Source: Chloroflexota bacterium (GTDB lineage Bacteria > Chloroflexota > Anaerolineae > B4-G1). Taken from it: a stretch of 21,577 bases of DNA. The position numbers were made by a program, and so were the translations under genes. The first letter of the stretch is position 1; each line of letters opens with the position of its first letter. Location of the stretch: positions 1 through 21,577 of the forward strand of contig DSAR01000386.1 in the NCBI GenBank assembly GCA_011046405.1, in the 5' to 3' direction. The notes under the pieces were generated by a model. The model did no database searches, was not told the origin of the DNA, and saw nothing but the letters and a program-made list of their open reading frames with translations. Below, in pieces: positions 6,809-17,549 of this stretch.

Positions 6809-8827
6809 CTAACCCCCGCACTCGCTCTGGCGCGGGTAGGGGATCGGGATGTCCCAATGGGCCTGCATCCCGGCTGATGTGATCCAGAAAGAGACGCGCA
6901 TATCCAGGCAAATTTTCCAGCGAGCGCCGTGTTGTACACCAACCCAGGGCTCTTCCGGGTTGGGGGCGAAGAACTCGGCCTCGGGATCGATGATATCTCG
7001 ATAAAATCGATATTCGCCGTTGCCACCGCGAGCGACGACGTAAATGTCAGCCTCCCATTCACCATTGCCAATCTCACGGAACGTCCCTGGGACAATGCCG
7101 GCGCTGTCGATGCGTAAGGGTTCCATGGGGGTGGCTGTGAATGCCGGCGCAGGCGTGCGTGTAGGTGTTGAGGTGGGTGTTTCTCGGCGAGGCGGCGTTG
7201 GCGTGGGGCCAACGACAATGCTGACTTTGAATTTTTCGCCGATGGCGTGATCCAGATTATCCTCGATTTGCCACGCACTGACGTATTCCCCAAACGCAGC
7301 CGGAGCGCGCAGTGTGATGGCGATCTTTGTGCTTTCCCCTGGCTCTAAGGGAGGGATGCGATCCTTCTCGATGACGTCTAATTCCTCCCCGGATGCGAAA
7401 CGTAAATGAACCCGCTCAGGCCAAACGCACGTACCGGTGTTCTTGATCTGCCATATTTTCTGGAATTCTTGCTCGGGCATTAAGATCGACGGCCTGATCG
7501 TTTGATCCTCGCTAATCTCCATATCGAATATGCAGACAGCCATAGCGGTCGCTGTGCGGTCTGGCGTAGGGGTGGAGACTGGGGTTAGGGTAGCTTTCAG
7601 GCTCGCTTCGTGCGTGGCTTGGGCATCGCGGGTGGCGAGTCCAGCGTGTAACCCCGCAGCTATTCGGGTTGATAGAACGTCCTGGGTGGCGTCCAAGTCA
7701 GGCGTCGATGTGTGGGTAACCGTCGGCGTATGTGTGACCGTTCGGGTCGTTTGGACAAACAGGGAAACCAGCGAGTTGAAACCTGGAATGGAATAGTTAG
7801 CCTGGAGCAGCAACATGCTGCCCATCAGGATGATGAGCAGTATGGTCCCGAGGGCGACCTGCCAGATCCGGGATCGCCTGTTTTTTGGAGAGATCGCGAT
7901 TCGAGCAGTGGTCTTTCCACCCTGCAGGGTGTGTGATTCATCAAGTTGGGCATCTACGTTGAAAAGGGTTGGCTGCATCGCCAGTTCCGGCGAGATGGGC
8001 TCGATGGCCTCGCCATTCAACGCCTTCTTCAAGTCGTCTGCGAATTCTCGCGCCGTCTGGTAGCGGTTGTTCGGCCCTTTAGCCAGGGCGCGGATGATGA
8101 CGGTCTCGATGTTCTCCGGGATTTCGGGATTGATTTGAGACGGCAGTTTCAGCGGTGTGTTGATGTGTTTGAGTACAACGCCCAGCGGGGTGTCCGCGTC
8201 GAAGGGAAGCATGCCTGTGGCCAATTGATAGAGGACGACGCCGAGGGAGTAGATGTCGGCCCTTTCGTCGCCAGCCTGGCCGATTCCTTGTTCGGGGGCC
8301 ATGTAAGCTGGGGTGCCAACCATCGCGCCGCTGGCTGTCAAATTCGTGGTATCGACGATGCGGGCGATGCCAAAGTCGGACAGGATAATCTGTCCATCCT
8401 GGGTGAACATGATGTTGGCCGGTTTGATATCCCGATGCACCATGCCGTGTTGATGGGCATAGTCCAGGGCGTTGGCGATCTCGGCGACGATGTGGATGGC
8501 CTCTTCCAGGAGTATTTGATCGCCCGTTTGAGCCAGTTCCCTCAGGCGATCTTTCAGGGTCAAGCCATCGATGTATTCCATCACCATGTAGTAGCGACGG
8601 TTCTCTACGTCAAAATCAAAATCGTAGACCTGGATGATGTTGGGGTGGCGGAACGTGGCGACGATGCGCGCCTCTCGTTGAAAGCGGGCGAGAAAGTCTT
8701 CTTCTTCTGCTAGAAAGGGATGGAGGGCCTTGATGGCGACGTAGCGGTCGAGGTCTGGATGGTAGGCTTTGTATACCTCGGCCATTCCACCACTCCCGGC
8801 GTGTTCTACGATGCGATACTTGCCCAA
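6809..8827 (-). CDS. Membrane Ser/Thr protein kinase with NBR1-type Ig-like ectodomain
   Basis: A 672-residue protein. The kinase domain (about 1-270) has GSGGMAEVY (11-19), K33, E52, HRDIKPAN (131-138), DFG (151-153) and APE (177-179). A juxtamembrane stretch, one membrane helix (about 322-342) and a Thr/Pro-rich spacer follow. The ectodomain at about 432-540 (IWQIKNTGTCVWPERVHLRF ... FGEYVSAWQIED) matches the four-tryptophan Ig-like domain of NBR1. A second Thr/Pro linker and a unique C-terminal domain with conserved Cys and Trp residues complete it. It probably senses something outside the membrane and phosphorylates cytosolic targets. The TTG start at 8827 is uncertain: the upstream in-frame codons read LIGQT, which matches the usual N-terminus of such kinases, so the true start may be a little earlier. 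Confidence 0.9.
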   Translation of the reverse strand: MGKYRIVEHAGSGGMAEVYKAYHPDLDRYVAIKALHPFLAEEEDFLARFQREARIVATFRHPNIIQVYDFDFDVENRRYYMVMEYIDGLTLKDRLRELAQTGDQILLEEAIHIVAEIANALDYAHQHGMVHRDIKPANIMFTQDGQIILSDFGIARIVDTTNLTASGAMVGTPAYMAPEQGIGQAGDERADIYSLGVVLYQLATGMLPFDADTPLGVVLKHINTPLKLPSQINPEIPENIETVIIRALAKGPNNRYQTAREFADDLKKALNGEAIEPISPELAMQPTLFNVDAQLDESHTLQGGKTTARIAISPKNRRSRIWQVALGTILLIILMGSMLLLQANYSIPGFNSLVSLFVQTTRTVTHTPTVTHTSTPDLDATQDVLSTRIAAGLHAGLATRDAQATHEASLKATLTPVSTPTPDRTATAMAVCIFDMEISEDQTIRPSILMPEQEFQKIWQIKNTGTCVWPERVHLRFASGEELDVIEKDRIPPLEPGESTKIAITLRAPAAFGEYVSAWQIEDNLDHAIGEKFKVSIVVGPTPTPPRRETPTSTPTRTPAPAFTATPMEPLRIDSAGIVPGTFREIGNGEWEADIYVVARGGNGEYRFYRDIIDPEAEFFAPNPEEPWVGVQHGARWKICLDMRVSFWITSAGMQAHWDIPIPYPRQSECGG

Positions 8828-9006
8828 TGTTTGACCTATCAGTTTGTTATCTCTCTCTCGTGAAGTTTAGAAAGCCGCTAGCACTTTCTCTCTTATCTTA
8901 CTACAATCTTGTTTTTTGAGGGTATAAAGAGCATTGCGATTGTGTTAAGCGTTGGTTACGAGTCCTGTTGGCCTCTGTCTCATTTCCCTGTCCTGTACCT
9001 GGCGTT

Positions 9007-9034
9007 ATTTTACCTCTTTTACTTGCAATGTCAA
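9007..9034 (-). promoter_or_regulatory. Sigma70-type promoter for the Ser/Thr kinase gene
   Basis: On the minus strand TTGACA (complement of 9029-9034) is followed after 16 nt by TAAAAT (complement of 9007-9012). Transcription would start near 9000, leaving a leader of about 170 nt. The -35 box overlaps the target duplication of MITE copy A. Confidence 0.65.
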
Positions 9035-9040
9035 AAAGGG

Positions 9041-9131
9041 GTATCTTCTCAATAAGTAGGGGAAGATGGGGTGTTTGCGGGAGGCAAAGCCTCCCGCAAA
9101 CACCCCATCCCCCGGTTTATTGAGATGATAC
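9041..9131. mobile_element. MITE copy A (91 bp) with 8-bp target duplication
   Basis: The ends are inverted repeats, GTATCTTCTCAATAA (left) and TTATTGAGATGATAC (right), 14 of 15 matching. Inside is a perfect 21-bp palindrome (9065-9085 with 9089-9109, loop AAA). The element is bounded by the direct repeat AAAAAGGG (9033-9040 and 9132-9139), the expected trace of transposition. It encodes nothing. Confidence 0.88.
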
Positions 9132-9172
9132 AAAAAGGGCGCATACAAAACTTGGGGGAGCATCACAAATCA

Positions 9173-9334
9173 GCCACGAATCCTTCGACTACGCTCAGGA
9201 CAGGTTTTCACGAATTAACACGAAAAATCCAGGTTCTTTGGGATTTCGCATGGTCGCGGTGAAAGATTAGCCACGAATTGCACGAATTAACACGAAAACC
9301 CCAAAGATTAGTGACAAGTCGTGTAATTCGTGGC
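9173..9334. repeat. CACGAA-type repeat block with embedded CTTCGACTACGCTCAGGAC unit
   Basis: Two CACGAATTAACACGAA units occur (9210-9226 and 9281-9296). The first is split from its upstream CCACGAAT by the 24-bp unit at 9181-9204. The arm 9270-9285 (GCCACGAATTGCACGA) pairs with 9319-9334 with one mismatch, giving a hairpin. Similar units occur at 4900 and 14513-14604. Confidence 0.7.
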
Positions 9335-9366
9335 GAAAAATTGATTGACCATTTGCTAATCCAACC

Positions 9367-9773
9367 ATGGGATTAGAACTTCTCGGGGTAGAGCGCGTGT
9401 ACGCTTCGCCCGTGCACGTGGGGCGGGGCGTCATCGAGTGCGCCCACGGCACGCTGCCAGCACCGGCGCCGGCGACCCTTGGCTCTTGCAGGGAATCCCC
9501 ACCTACGGGCGCGACGTGGATGCAGAACTGGTGACGCCGACTGGGGCGGCGATCATCACTACCCTGGCTGATGGTTTTGGCCAGGCGCCGTCCATGACGG
9601 TGGAGCGAATCGGTTACGCTGCTGGGAGCCGAGATCTGTCACTGCCCAACCTTTTGCGTGTCTCTATCGCTACACACACCATCCTAAACGAGGGATATGA
9701 TGAAGACACGGTGATGGTGATAGAGACGAACGTGGACGATATGAATCTCCTTGACAAATTTCTATCGACTTGA
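9367..9773 (+). pseudogene. larC: larC remnant (nickel-pincer cofactor synthesis protein), truncated and frameshifted
   Basis: From 9367 the frame reads MGLELLGVERVYASPVHVGR ... CAHGTLPAPAPATL, typical of the middle of LarC (formerly DUF111). Near 9480 the match moves to another frame, WLLQGIPTYGRDVDAELVTP ... MTVERIGYAAGSRDL ... ETNVDDMN, and then breaks off into LLDKFLST and a stop. Intact LarC has roughly 400 residues. Here the N-terminal part, one frame junction and the C-terminal part are lost, and a stop lies just upstream in frame. The remnant ends where the trp promoter begins. Confidence 0.85.
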
Positions 9774-9798
9774 CAAATCTCAGAAATTCGGCTATATT
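9770..9798 (+). promoter_or_regulatory. Promoter of the trp operon
   Basis: TTGACA (9770-9775), a 17-nt spacer and TATATT (9793-9798) form a near-consensus sigma70 promoter, with an expected start near 9805. A second CTTGACAAAT lies 19 bp upstream (9750-9759), making a direct repeat of the -35 region, but it has no matching -10. Confidence 0.85.
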
Positions 9799-10073
9799 AG
9801 CAGCGTGATCGAAAACAAGTGAAGATTTCAAAAGCGATGAACCGGAGAAGTAGCGACTGGGCGCGCGCCAGAGAGGTGGACCCTCATTTCAGATCAGAGG
9901 TGCTGAAAGTCCACTCGCAAGCGACAATCGTGAATGGGTCGGGGAGCTGCCAGCTTAAACGACGTCATAGCGTCTAGTAGGGCTGGTCGGAGACGCCACC
10001 GTTATCTTGGCCGAGGGTATCGCCCCCATTCGGGCCGTACCTGCAAACGAGTGAGGCTGGCTTTTCCTCTTGC

Positions 10074-10098
10074 ACGCGCCATCATCGGCGCGTTTTTT
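10074..10098 (+). terminator. Terminator-like hairpin inside T-box stem III
   Basis: ACGCGCC (10074-10080) pairs with GGCGCGT (10087-10093) over a 6-nt loop and leads into TTTTTT. It looks like an intrinsic terminator but lies inside stem III, before the antiterminator. Its activity is uncertain. Confidence 0.5.
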
Positions 10099-10151
10099 GT
10101 TGGATGGGGCCGCCAGCCTAACCGAGGTGGCACCACGGGATGCTGTCGAAG

Positions 10152-10261
10152 GTATCATCTCAATAAACCGGGGTAAACTCGCTCGGGCCGGTCTCCTGAC
10201 CGTGCCCGCTGTGGCTCGGTCGGGAGACCGGCCACAGCTCCCCAACTTATTGAGAAGATAC
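10152..10261. mobile_element. MITE copy B (110 bp) inserted in the T-box antiterminator loop
   Basis: The ends GTATCATCTCAATAA and TTATTGAGAAGATAC are inverted with one mismatch. The 8-bp direct repeat TGTCGAAG flanks it (10144-10151 and 10262-10269). The core has a 17-bp palindrome (10186-10202 with 10217-10233, one mismatch) and a competing hairpin (10208-10239). Removing the element and one duplication restores a continuous T-box. Confidence 0.92.
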
Positions 10262-10269
10262 TGTCGAAG

Positions 10270-10313
10270 CGTCTCGTCCTCGATACCAGGGACGAGACGT
10301 GTTCTCCTCTTTT
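10270..10313 (+). terminator. T-box terminator
   Basis: CGTCTCGTCC (10270-10279) pairs perfectly with GGACGAGACG (10290-10299) over a 10-nt loop. A pyrimidine-rich tail ending in TTTT follows. The left arm shares TCTCGTCC with the antiterminator, so the two structures exclude each other. Confidence 0.82.
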
Positions 10314-10371
10314 CGAAAGCGCCTCTCGTCTCTCAAAGACCTGATAGAGATGAGGGGCGCTTTTCGTTTTT
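10314..10371 (+). terminator. Second terminator hairpin before trpE
   Basis: 10314-10333 (CGAAAGCGCCTCTCGTCTCT) pairs imperfectly with 10346-10366 and is followed by TTTTT (10367-10371), 16 bp before the trpE start. It also contains TCTCGT (10324-10329), the sequence the T-box antiterminator uses, so it may be a second, partly duplicated attenuation site. Confidence 0.75.
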
Positions 10372-10387
10372 CAAACAGGAGGTTGAA

Positions 10388-13650
<3,263 letters not shown>

Positions 13651-13657
<7 letters not shown>

Positions 13658-13707
13658 CGAGTAAGACGCAAGACGCAAGACGCAAGACGCAAGACGTAAT
13701 GAGTAAA
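13651..13707 (+). repeat. Heptamer tandem repeat between trpD and trpC
   Basis: AAGACGC occurs four times in perfect tandem (13663-13690) and then as AAGACGT. The 7-bp register continues outwards (GCGTAAC, GAGTAAG before; AATGAGT after) and includes the trpD stop codon. Confidence 0.9.
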
Positions 13708-13708
13708 T

Positions 13709-14539
13709 ATGCATTCCAAGACGATTCTCGACGAGATTGTTCATCATAAGTGGGGGGAGGTCGAGCGGCTCAAGCGGGACTATCCCCTGGAGGCGATTCA
13801 AGACGCTGTCACCCAGGCACCGCCGCCGCGCGATTTTGGCGATGCCTTGCGTGCCCCGGATGTCTCTTTGATCGCCGAGGTGAAAAAAGCCTCGCCCAGC
13901 AAAGGGGTGATCTGCGAGGACTTCGATCCGGTGGCGCTGGCCCGGGCCTACGAGGCCCACGGGGCCGCCGCCGTCAGCGTGTTGACCGACGCGCACTTCT
14001 TTCAGGGCCGCCTCGACGACCTGCGCGCCGTGCGGCAGGCGGTCGAGGTTCCGGTCCTGCGCAAGGATTTCGTCATCGACCCGTACCAGGTCTACGAGGC
14101 CCGCGCGGCCGGGGCCGACGCGGTGCTACTCATCGTGGCCGCCCTGGACGACGCCCGACTGCTCGAATTGCACCGCCTGGTGCGTGACCTGGGGATGACG
14201 GCCCTGGTCGAGGTCCACGACGGGCGGGAGTTGGAGCGGGCCCTGGTCGTCGGCCCGCGCGTCGTCGGCGTTAACAACCGCGACCTGCGCACCTTTGAAG
14301 TCAGCCTGGAGACGACGGCGCGCCTGCGGGCGGCGATACCGGTAGACGTGGTGCTGGTCTCCGAGAGCGGCGTCCACACGCCCGAAGACGTGGCCCGCCT
14401 GGCCGAGATCGGCGCCCACGCCATGCTGGTGGGCGAGGCGTTGGTGCGGGCGGATGACGTGGGCGCCAAGATTCAGCAACTGCTGGGAGACTCATTACCC
14501 GACATCTCTGGATCACGAGTGGCACGAATGGACAAATGA
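13709..14539 (+). CDS. trpC: Indole-3-glycerol phosphate synthase
   Basis: A 276-residue TIM-barrel protein that closes the indole ring from CdRP. Catalytic-site motifs are all present: LIAEVKKASPSKG (E57, K59), VLTDAHFFQG (91-100), LRKDFVIDPYQ (K119), LVEVHDG (E168), VGVNNRDLRTFE (187-198) and VSESG (217-221). ATG 13709 is the first Met matching the family N-terminus (MHSKTILDEIV). No good Shine-Dalgarno precedes it because the heptamer repeat fills the spacer, so translation may be weak or depend on coupling to trpD. The last dozen residues (SGSRVARMDK region) and the stop are encoded by the left arm of a CACGAA-type inverted repeat, so the natural C-terminus seems to have been replaced. 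Confidence 0.95.
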   Translation: MHSKTILDEIVHHKWGEVERLKRDYPLEAIQDAVTQAPPPRDFGDALRAPDVSLIAEVKKASPSKGVICEDFDPVALARAYEAHGAAAVSVLTDAHFFQGRLDDLRAVRQAVEVPVLRKDFVIDPYQVYEARAAGADAVLLIVAALDDARLLELHRLVRDLGMTALVEVHDGRELERALVVGPRVVGVNNRDLRTFEVSLETTARLRAAIPVDVVLVSESGVHTPEDVARLAEIGAHAMLVGEALVRADDVGAKIQQLLGDSLPDISGSRVARMDK

Positions 14540-14604
14540 CACGAATTTTGGTTTCGGATTGTAAAAAACATTCGTGAAATTCGACCATTCGTGCGATTCG
14601 TGAT
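14513..14604. repeat. CACGAA-type inverted repeat between trpC and trpF
   Basis: The left arm (from ATCACGAGTGGCACGAATGG) pairs imperfectly with the right arm (14567-14604) over about 37 positions, around a loop rich in A and T. It contains the trpC stop (14537-14539) and ends 13 bp before the trpF start. The right arm matches 4900-4937. Confidence 0.82.
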
Positions 14605-14617
14605 AAAAGGCACCCAT

Positions 14618-15307
14618 ATGATACACGTCAAAATCTGCGGGATCACCAACGTCGCCGACGCCCGTTGCGCGGCCCGGGCGGGTGCGGATTTCCTGGGCTT
14701 CGTCTTTTACCCCAGGAGCGCCCGCTGCGTCACGCCCGGACAGGTCGCCGCCATCACCGGCGCCATCCGGGAGGCTTTCGGCCCGGACGCGCCCCGCTTC
14801 GTGGGCGTCTTCGTCAACGAACCGGCGGCGGAGGTGGCGCGCGTGCTCGATGCAGCCGGGCTCGACCTGGCCCAACTCCACGGCGACGAGTCTCCCGACG
14901 AGGTGCGAAGCCTGGTCGGACGGGCCTTCAAGGCCATCCGCCCCCGCTCGCCGGATGAGACCGGGGCTTTGGCTGATCTGTACGCCGGCGTCGCTCCCCA
15001 AGACGACGCGCTGCCCCACTTGCTGCTCGATGCCTACCATACCCGGCAGTTCGGCGGTACTGGGCTTCAGGCCGATTTCGTCTCGGCTCGTTCCCTGGCC
15101 CGCCGACTGCGCCTGATCCTGGCCGGCGGTCTGACGCCCGAGACGGTCGGCGAGGCCATCGAACAGGTGCAGCCGTGGGGCGTGGACGTCTCCAGCGGCG
15201 TCGAGCGGGCCAAGGGGCTCAAGGATCACGAGCGGGTGCGGGCGTTCGTGCGGAACGCGCGAGCTGTAAACAGGAATGGTGTACGTGAGAGGGAGAGTAA
15301 AACGTAA
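14618..15307 (+). CDS. trpF: Phosphoribosylanthranilate isomerase
   Basis: A 229-residue (beta/alpha)8 protein for the Amadori rearrangement of PRA to CdRP. It has KICGIT with general base C7, QLHGDE (87-91), the general acid D138 in LLLDAYH, QFGGTG (144-149), LAGGLTPETV and GVDVSSGVE. ATG 14618 is chosen because AAGG (14607-14610) lies 7 nt upstream; an earlier in-frame GTG falls inside the CACGAA repeat. The tail after FVRNARAVN (NGVRERESKT) runs into the heptamer repeat, and the stop TAA belongs to a GTAAAAC unit. Confidence 0.93.
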   Translation: MIHVKICGITNVADARCAARAGADFLGFVFYPRSARCVTPGQVAAITGAIREAFGPDAPRFVGVFVNEPAAEVARVLDAAGLDLAQLHGDESPDEVRSLVGRAFKAIRPRSPDETGALADLYAGVAPQDDALPHLLLDAYHTRQFGGTGLQADFVSARSLARRLRLILAGGLTPETVGEAIEQVQPWGVDVSSGVERAKGLKDHERVRAFVRNARAVNRNGVRERESKT

Positions 15308-15359
15308 AACGTAAAGCGTGAGGCGAGGATTTACGGATGACGGTTTACGTTTTATGTTA
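15297..15359 (+). repeat. Heptamer-periodic spacer between trpF and trpB
   Basis: Two GTAAAAC units, then GTAAAGC, GTGAGGC and more degenerate heptads follow up to TATGTTA. The left part (15302-15315) is complementary to 15344-15357 with one G:T pair, so the spacer can fold into a 14-bp stem that includes the trpF stop. Confidence 0.8.
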
Positions 15360-15447
15360 GGGCCTAACCAACAGAATCCTTGCACAGCGAGCAAGGTTTT
15401 TGGTGGCCAATGGCTCCTTTTTGGCTCTGGCTGTGCCAGGTTAGGAT
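15357..15447. repeat. 91-bp dispersed repeat R2, copy 1
   Basis: Starts TTAGGGCCTAACC and ends GGTTAGGAT, so it is bounded by CCTAACC/GGTTAGG inverted ends. Inside is the small hairpin CCTTGC/GCAAGG. A second copy with a few substitutions and a 1-bp length difference lies at 21089-21178. Its right end supplies the ribosome-binding region of trpB. Confidence 0.88.
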
Positions 15448-15454
15448 GAATCAA

Positions 15455-16669
<1,215 letters not shown>

Positions 16670-16698
16670 GGAAGTCAAGGAAGTAGGAGGACATTTCG

Positions 16699-17484
16699 AT
16701 GAGTCGTATTGCAGAGACGTTTGAACGTCTACGGCAGACGGGGCGCGCGGCCCTGATGCCTTACCTCACCATCGGCTACCCGGAGCGGGAGAGCGCGCTC
16801 GAACTGGTCCCCGCGCTGGTCGAGGCTGGGGCCGACCTGGTCGAACTGGGCGTGCCCTTCAGCGATCCACTGGCCGATGGGGCCACCATCCAGGCGGCGG
16901 CCCAACGGGCGCTGGACAACGGCGTGACGCTGGCGTTGTGCCTGGAACAGGCCGCGCTCTTGCGCGACCGGGGGGTGAATGTACCTTTCGTGTTGATGGG
17001 CTACTACAATCCCATCTACCAGATGGGGCTCGAGACGTTTGCCCAACGCGTGGCCGAGGCGGACGTCGACGGCGTCATCGTGCCCGACCTGCCGCCGGAG
17101 GAATCGGACGAGCTGCGGGCGCTGCTCCAGGCGCAGGCCATCGACACCGTGTTCTTGCTGCCGCCGACCTCGACCGACGGGCGCCTGGCGACGGTGCTCG
17201 AGCGCACCAGCGGCTTTCTCTACCTGGTCTCCCTACTTGGCGTGACCGGCGCCCGGGATCGACTCCCGCTGGACCTGACCGACTTCGTCGCCCGGGTGCG
17301 CGCGACGACCGACCTGCCGCTGGCGGTGGGCTTCGGCATCAGTACGCTCGACCAGGCGGCACGGGTCGCGCGCGTGGCCGACGGCGTGATCGTAGGCAGC
17401 GCACTCATCCAGGCGATTGGGGCGGGGGATGATCCGGTCGAGGCGGCGCGGGAGTTTGTGGAGGGGCTAAGGGATGGGGTGTAG
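16699..17484 (+). CDS. trpA: Tryptophan synthase alpha subunit
   Basis: A 261-residue TIM barrel that cleaves indole-3-glycerol phosphate and channels indole to TrpB. It has LPYLTIGYPERESALELV near the N-terminus, catalytic E49 (VELGVPFSDP) and D60 (PLADG) at the same numbers as in the well-studied enteric enzymes, and GFGIS and GVIVGSALI for phosphate binding. AGGAGG (16685-16690) lies 8 nt before ATG 16699. It is followed by a heptamer-type spacer and the DAHP synthase gene. Confidence 0.95.
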   Translation: MSRIAETFERLRQTGRAALMPYLTIGYPERESALELVPALVEAGADLVELGVPFSDPLADGATIQAAAQRALDNGVTLALCLEQAALLRDRGVNVPFVLMGYYNPIYQMGLETFAQRVAEADVDGVIVPDLPPEESDELRALLQAQAIDTVFLLPPTSTDGRLATVLERTSGFLYLVSLLGVTGARDRLPLDLTDFVARVRATTDLPLAVGFGISTLDQAARVARVADGVIVGSALIQAIGAGDDPVEAAREFVEGLRDGV

Positions 17485-17541
17485 GTTAAAGGCTTAAGGT
17501 TTAAGGTTTCGGGTTACGGGTTACGGGTTTAGGGTTTTGGG
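17485..17541 (+). repeat. Heptamer-periodic spacer between trpA and the DAHP synthase gene
   Basis: Heptads GGTTAAA, GGCTTAA, GGTTTAA, GGTTTCG, GGTTACG, GGTTACG, GGTTTAG, GGTTTTG run directly into the ribosome binding site of the next gene. Confidence 0.85.
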
Positions 17542-17549
17542 AGGGGGAA

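Larger units (their letters stand above)
8828..9366. other. Long non-coding region upstream of the Ser/Thr kinase
   Basis: About 540 bp without a credible gene. It holds the likely kinase leader (8828-9000, AT-rich), a minus-strand promoter (9007-9034), MITE copy A (9041-9131) and a block of CACGAA-type repeats (9173-9334). Confidence 0.7.
9831..10313 (+). promoter_or_regulatory. T-box riboswitch (tRNA-Trp), interrupted by a MITE
   Basis: All landmark parts of a T-box are present. Stem I opens with GCGATGAACCGGAGAAGTAG; AGAGAGGTGGACC and GGTGCTGAAAGTCCAC form its distal part; GAA then TGG (9935-9937) fits a Trp specifier codon. The CCGTTATC linker follows, then stem III (10054-10061 with 10112-10119). 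The antiterminator is CGAGG (10123-10127), bulge TGGCACC (10128-10134), ACGGGA (10135-10140), pairing with TCTCGT (10272-10277) and CCTCG (10278-10282). The bulge TGGC suits a tRNA ending GCCA, as in bacterial tRNA-Trp with discriminator G. The competing terminator is 10270-10299. Uncharged tRNA-Trp should stabilise the antiterminator and switch on trp transcription. A 110-bp MITE fills the antiterminator loop. Confidence 0.92.

Noticed and set aside
9065..9109. The perfect 21-bp palindrome in MITE copy A as an intrinsic terminator.
   Set aside because: No T-tract follows on either strand, and it lies inside the boundaries of the mobile element.
9173..9334. Repeated CACGAATTAACACGAA units as CRISPR repeats.
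   Set aside because: Only two units, irregularly spaced and partly palindromic with their surroundings; no cas genes are nearby.
10070..10387. An N-terminal extension of about 106 residues for TrpE from an upstream TTG.
   Set aside because: It translates through T-box stem III, the antiterminator and MITE copy B, while ATG 10388 has an ideal Shine-Dalgarno and matches the family start.
13663..13697. Tandem AAGACGC units as a possible CRISPR-like array.
   Set aside because: The units are 7 bp with no spacers, so they form a simple tandem repeat.
15380..15454. A longer TrpB starting at TTG 15380.
   Set aside because: The extra residues are encoded by dispersed repeat R2, and TrpB homologues begin shortly before the YGTYGGAYVPE motif.
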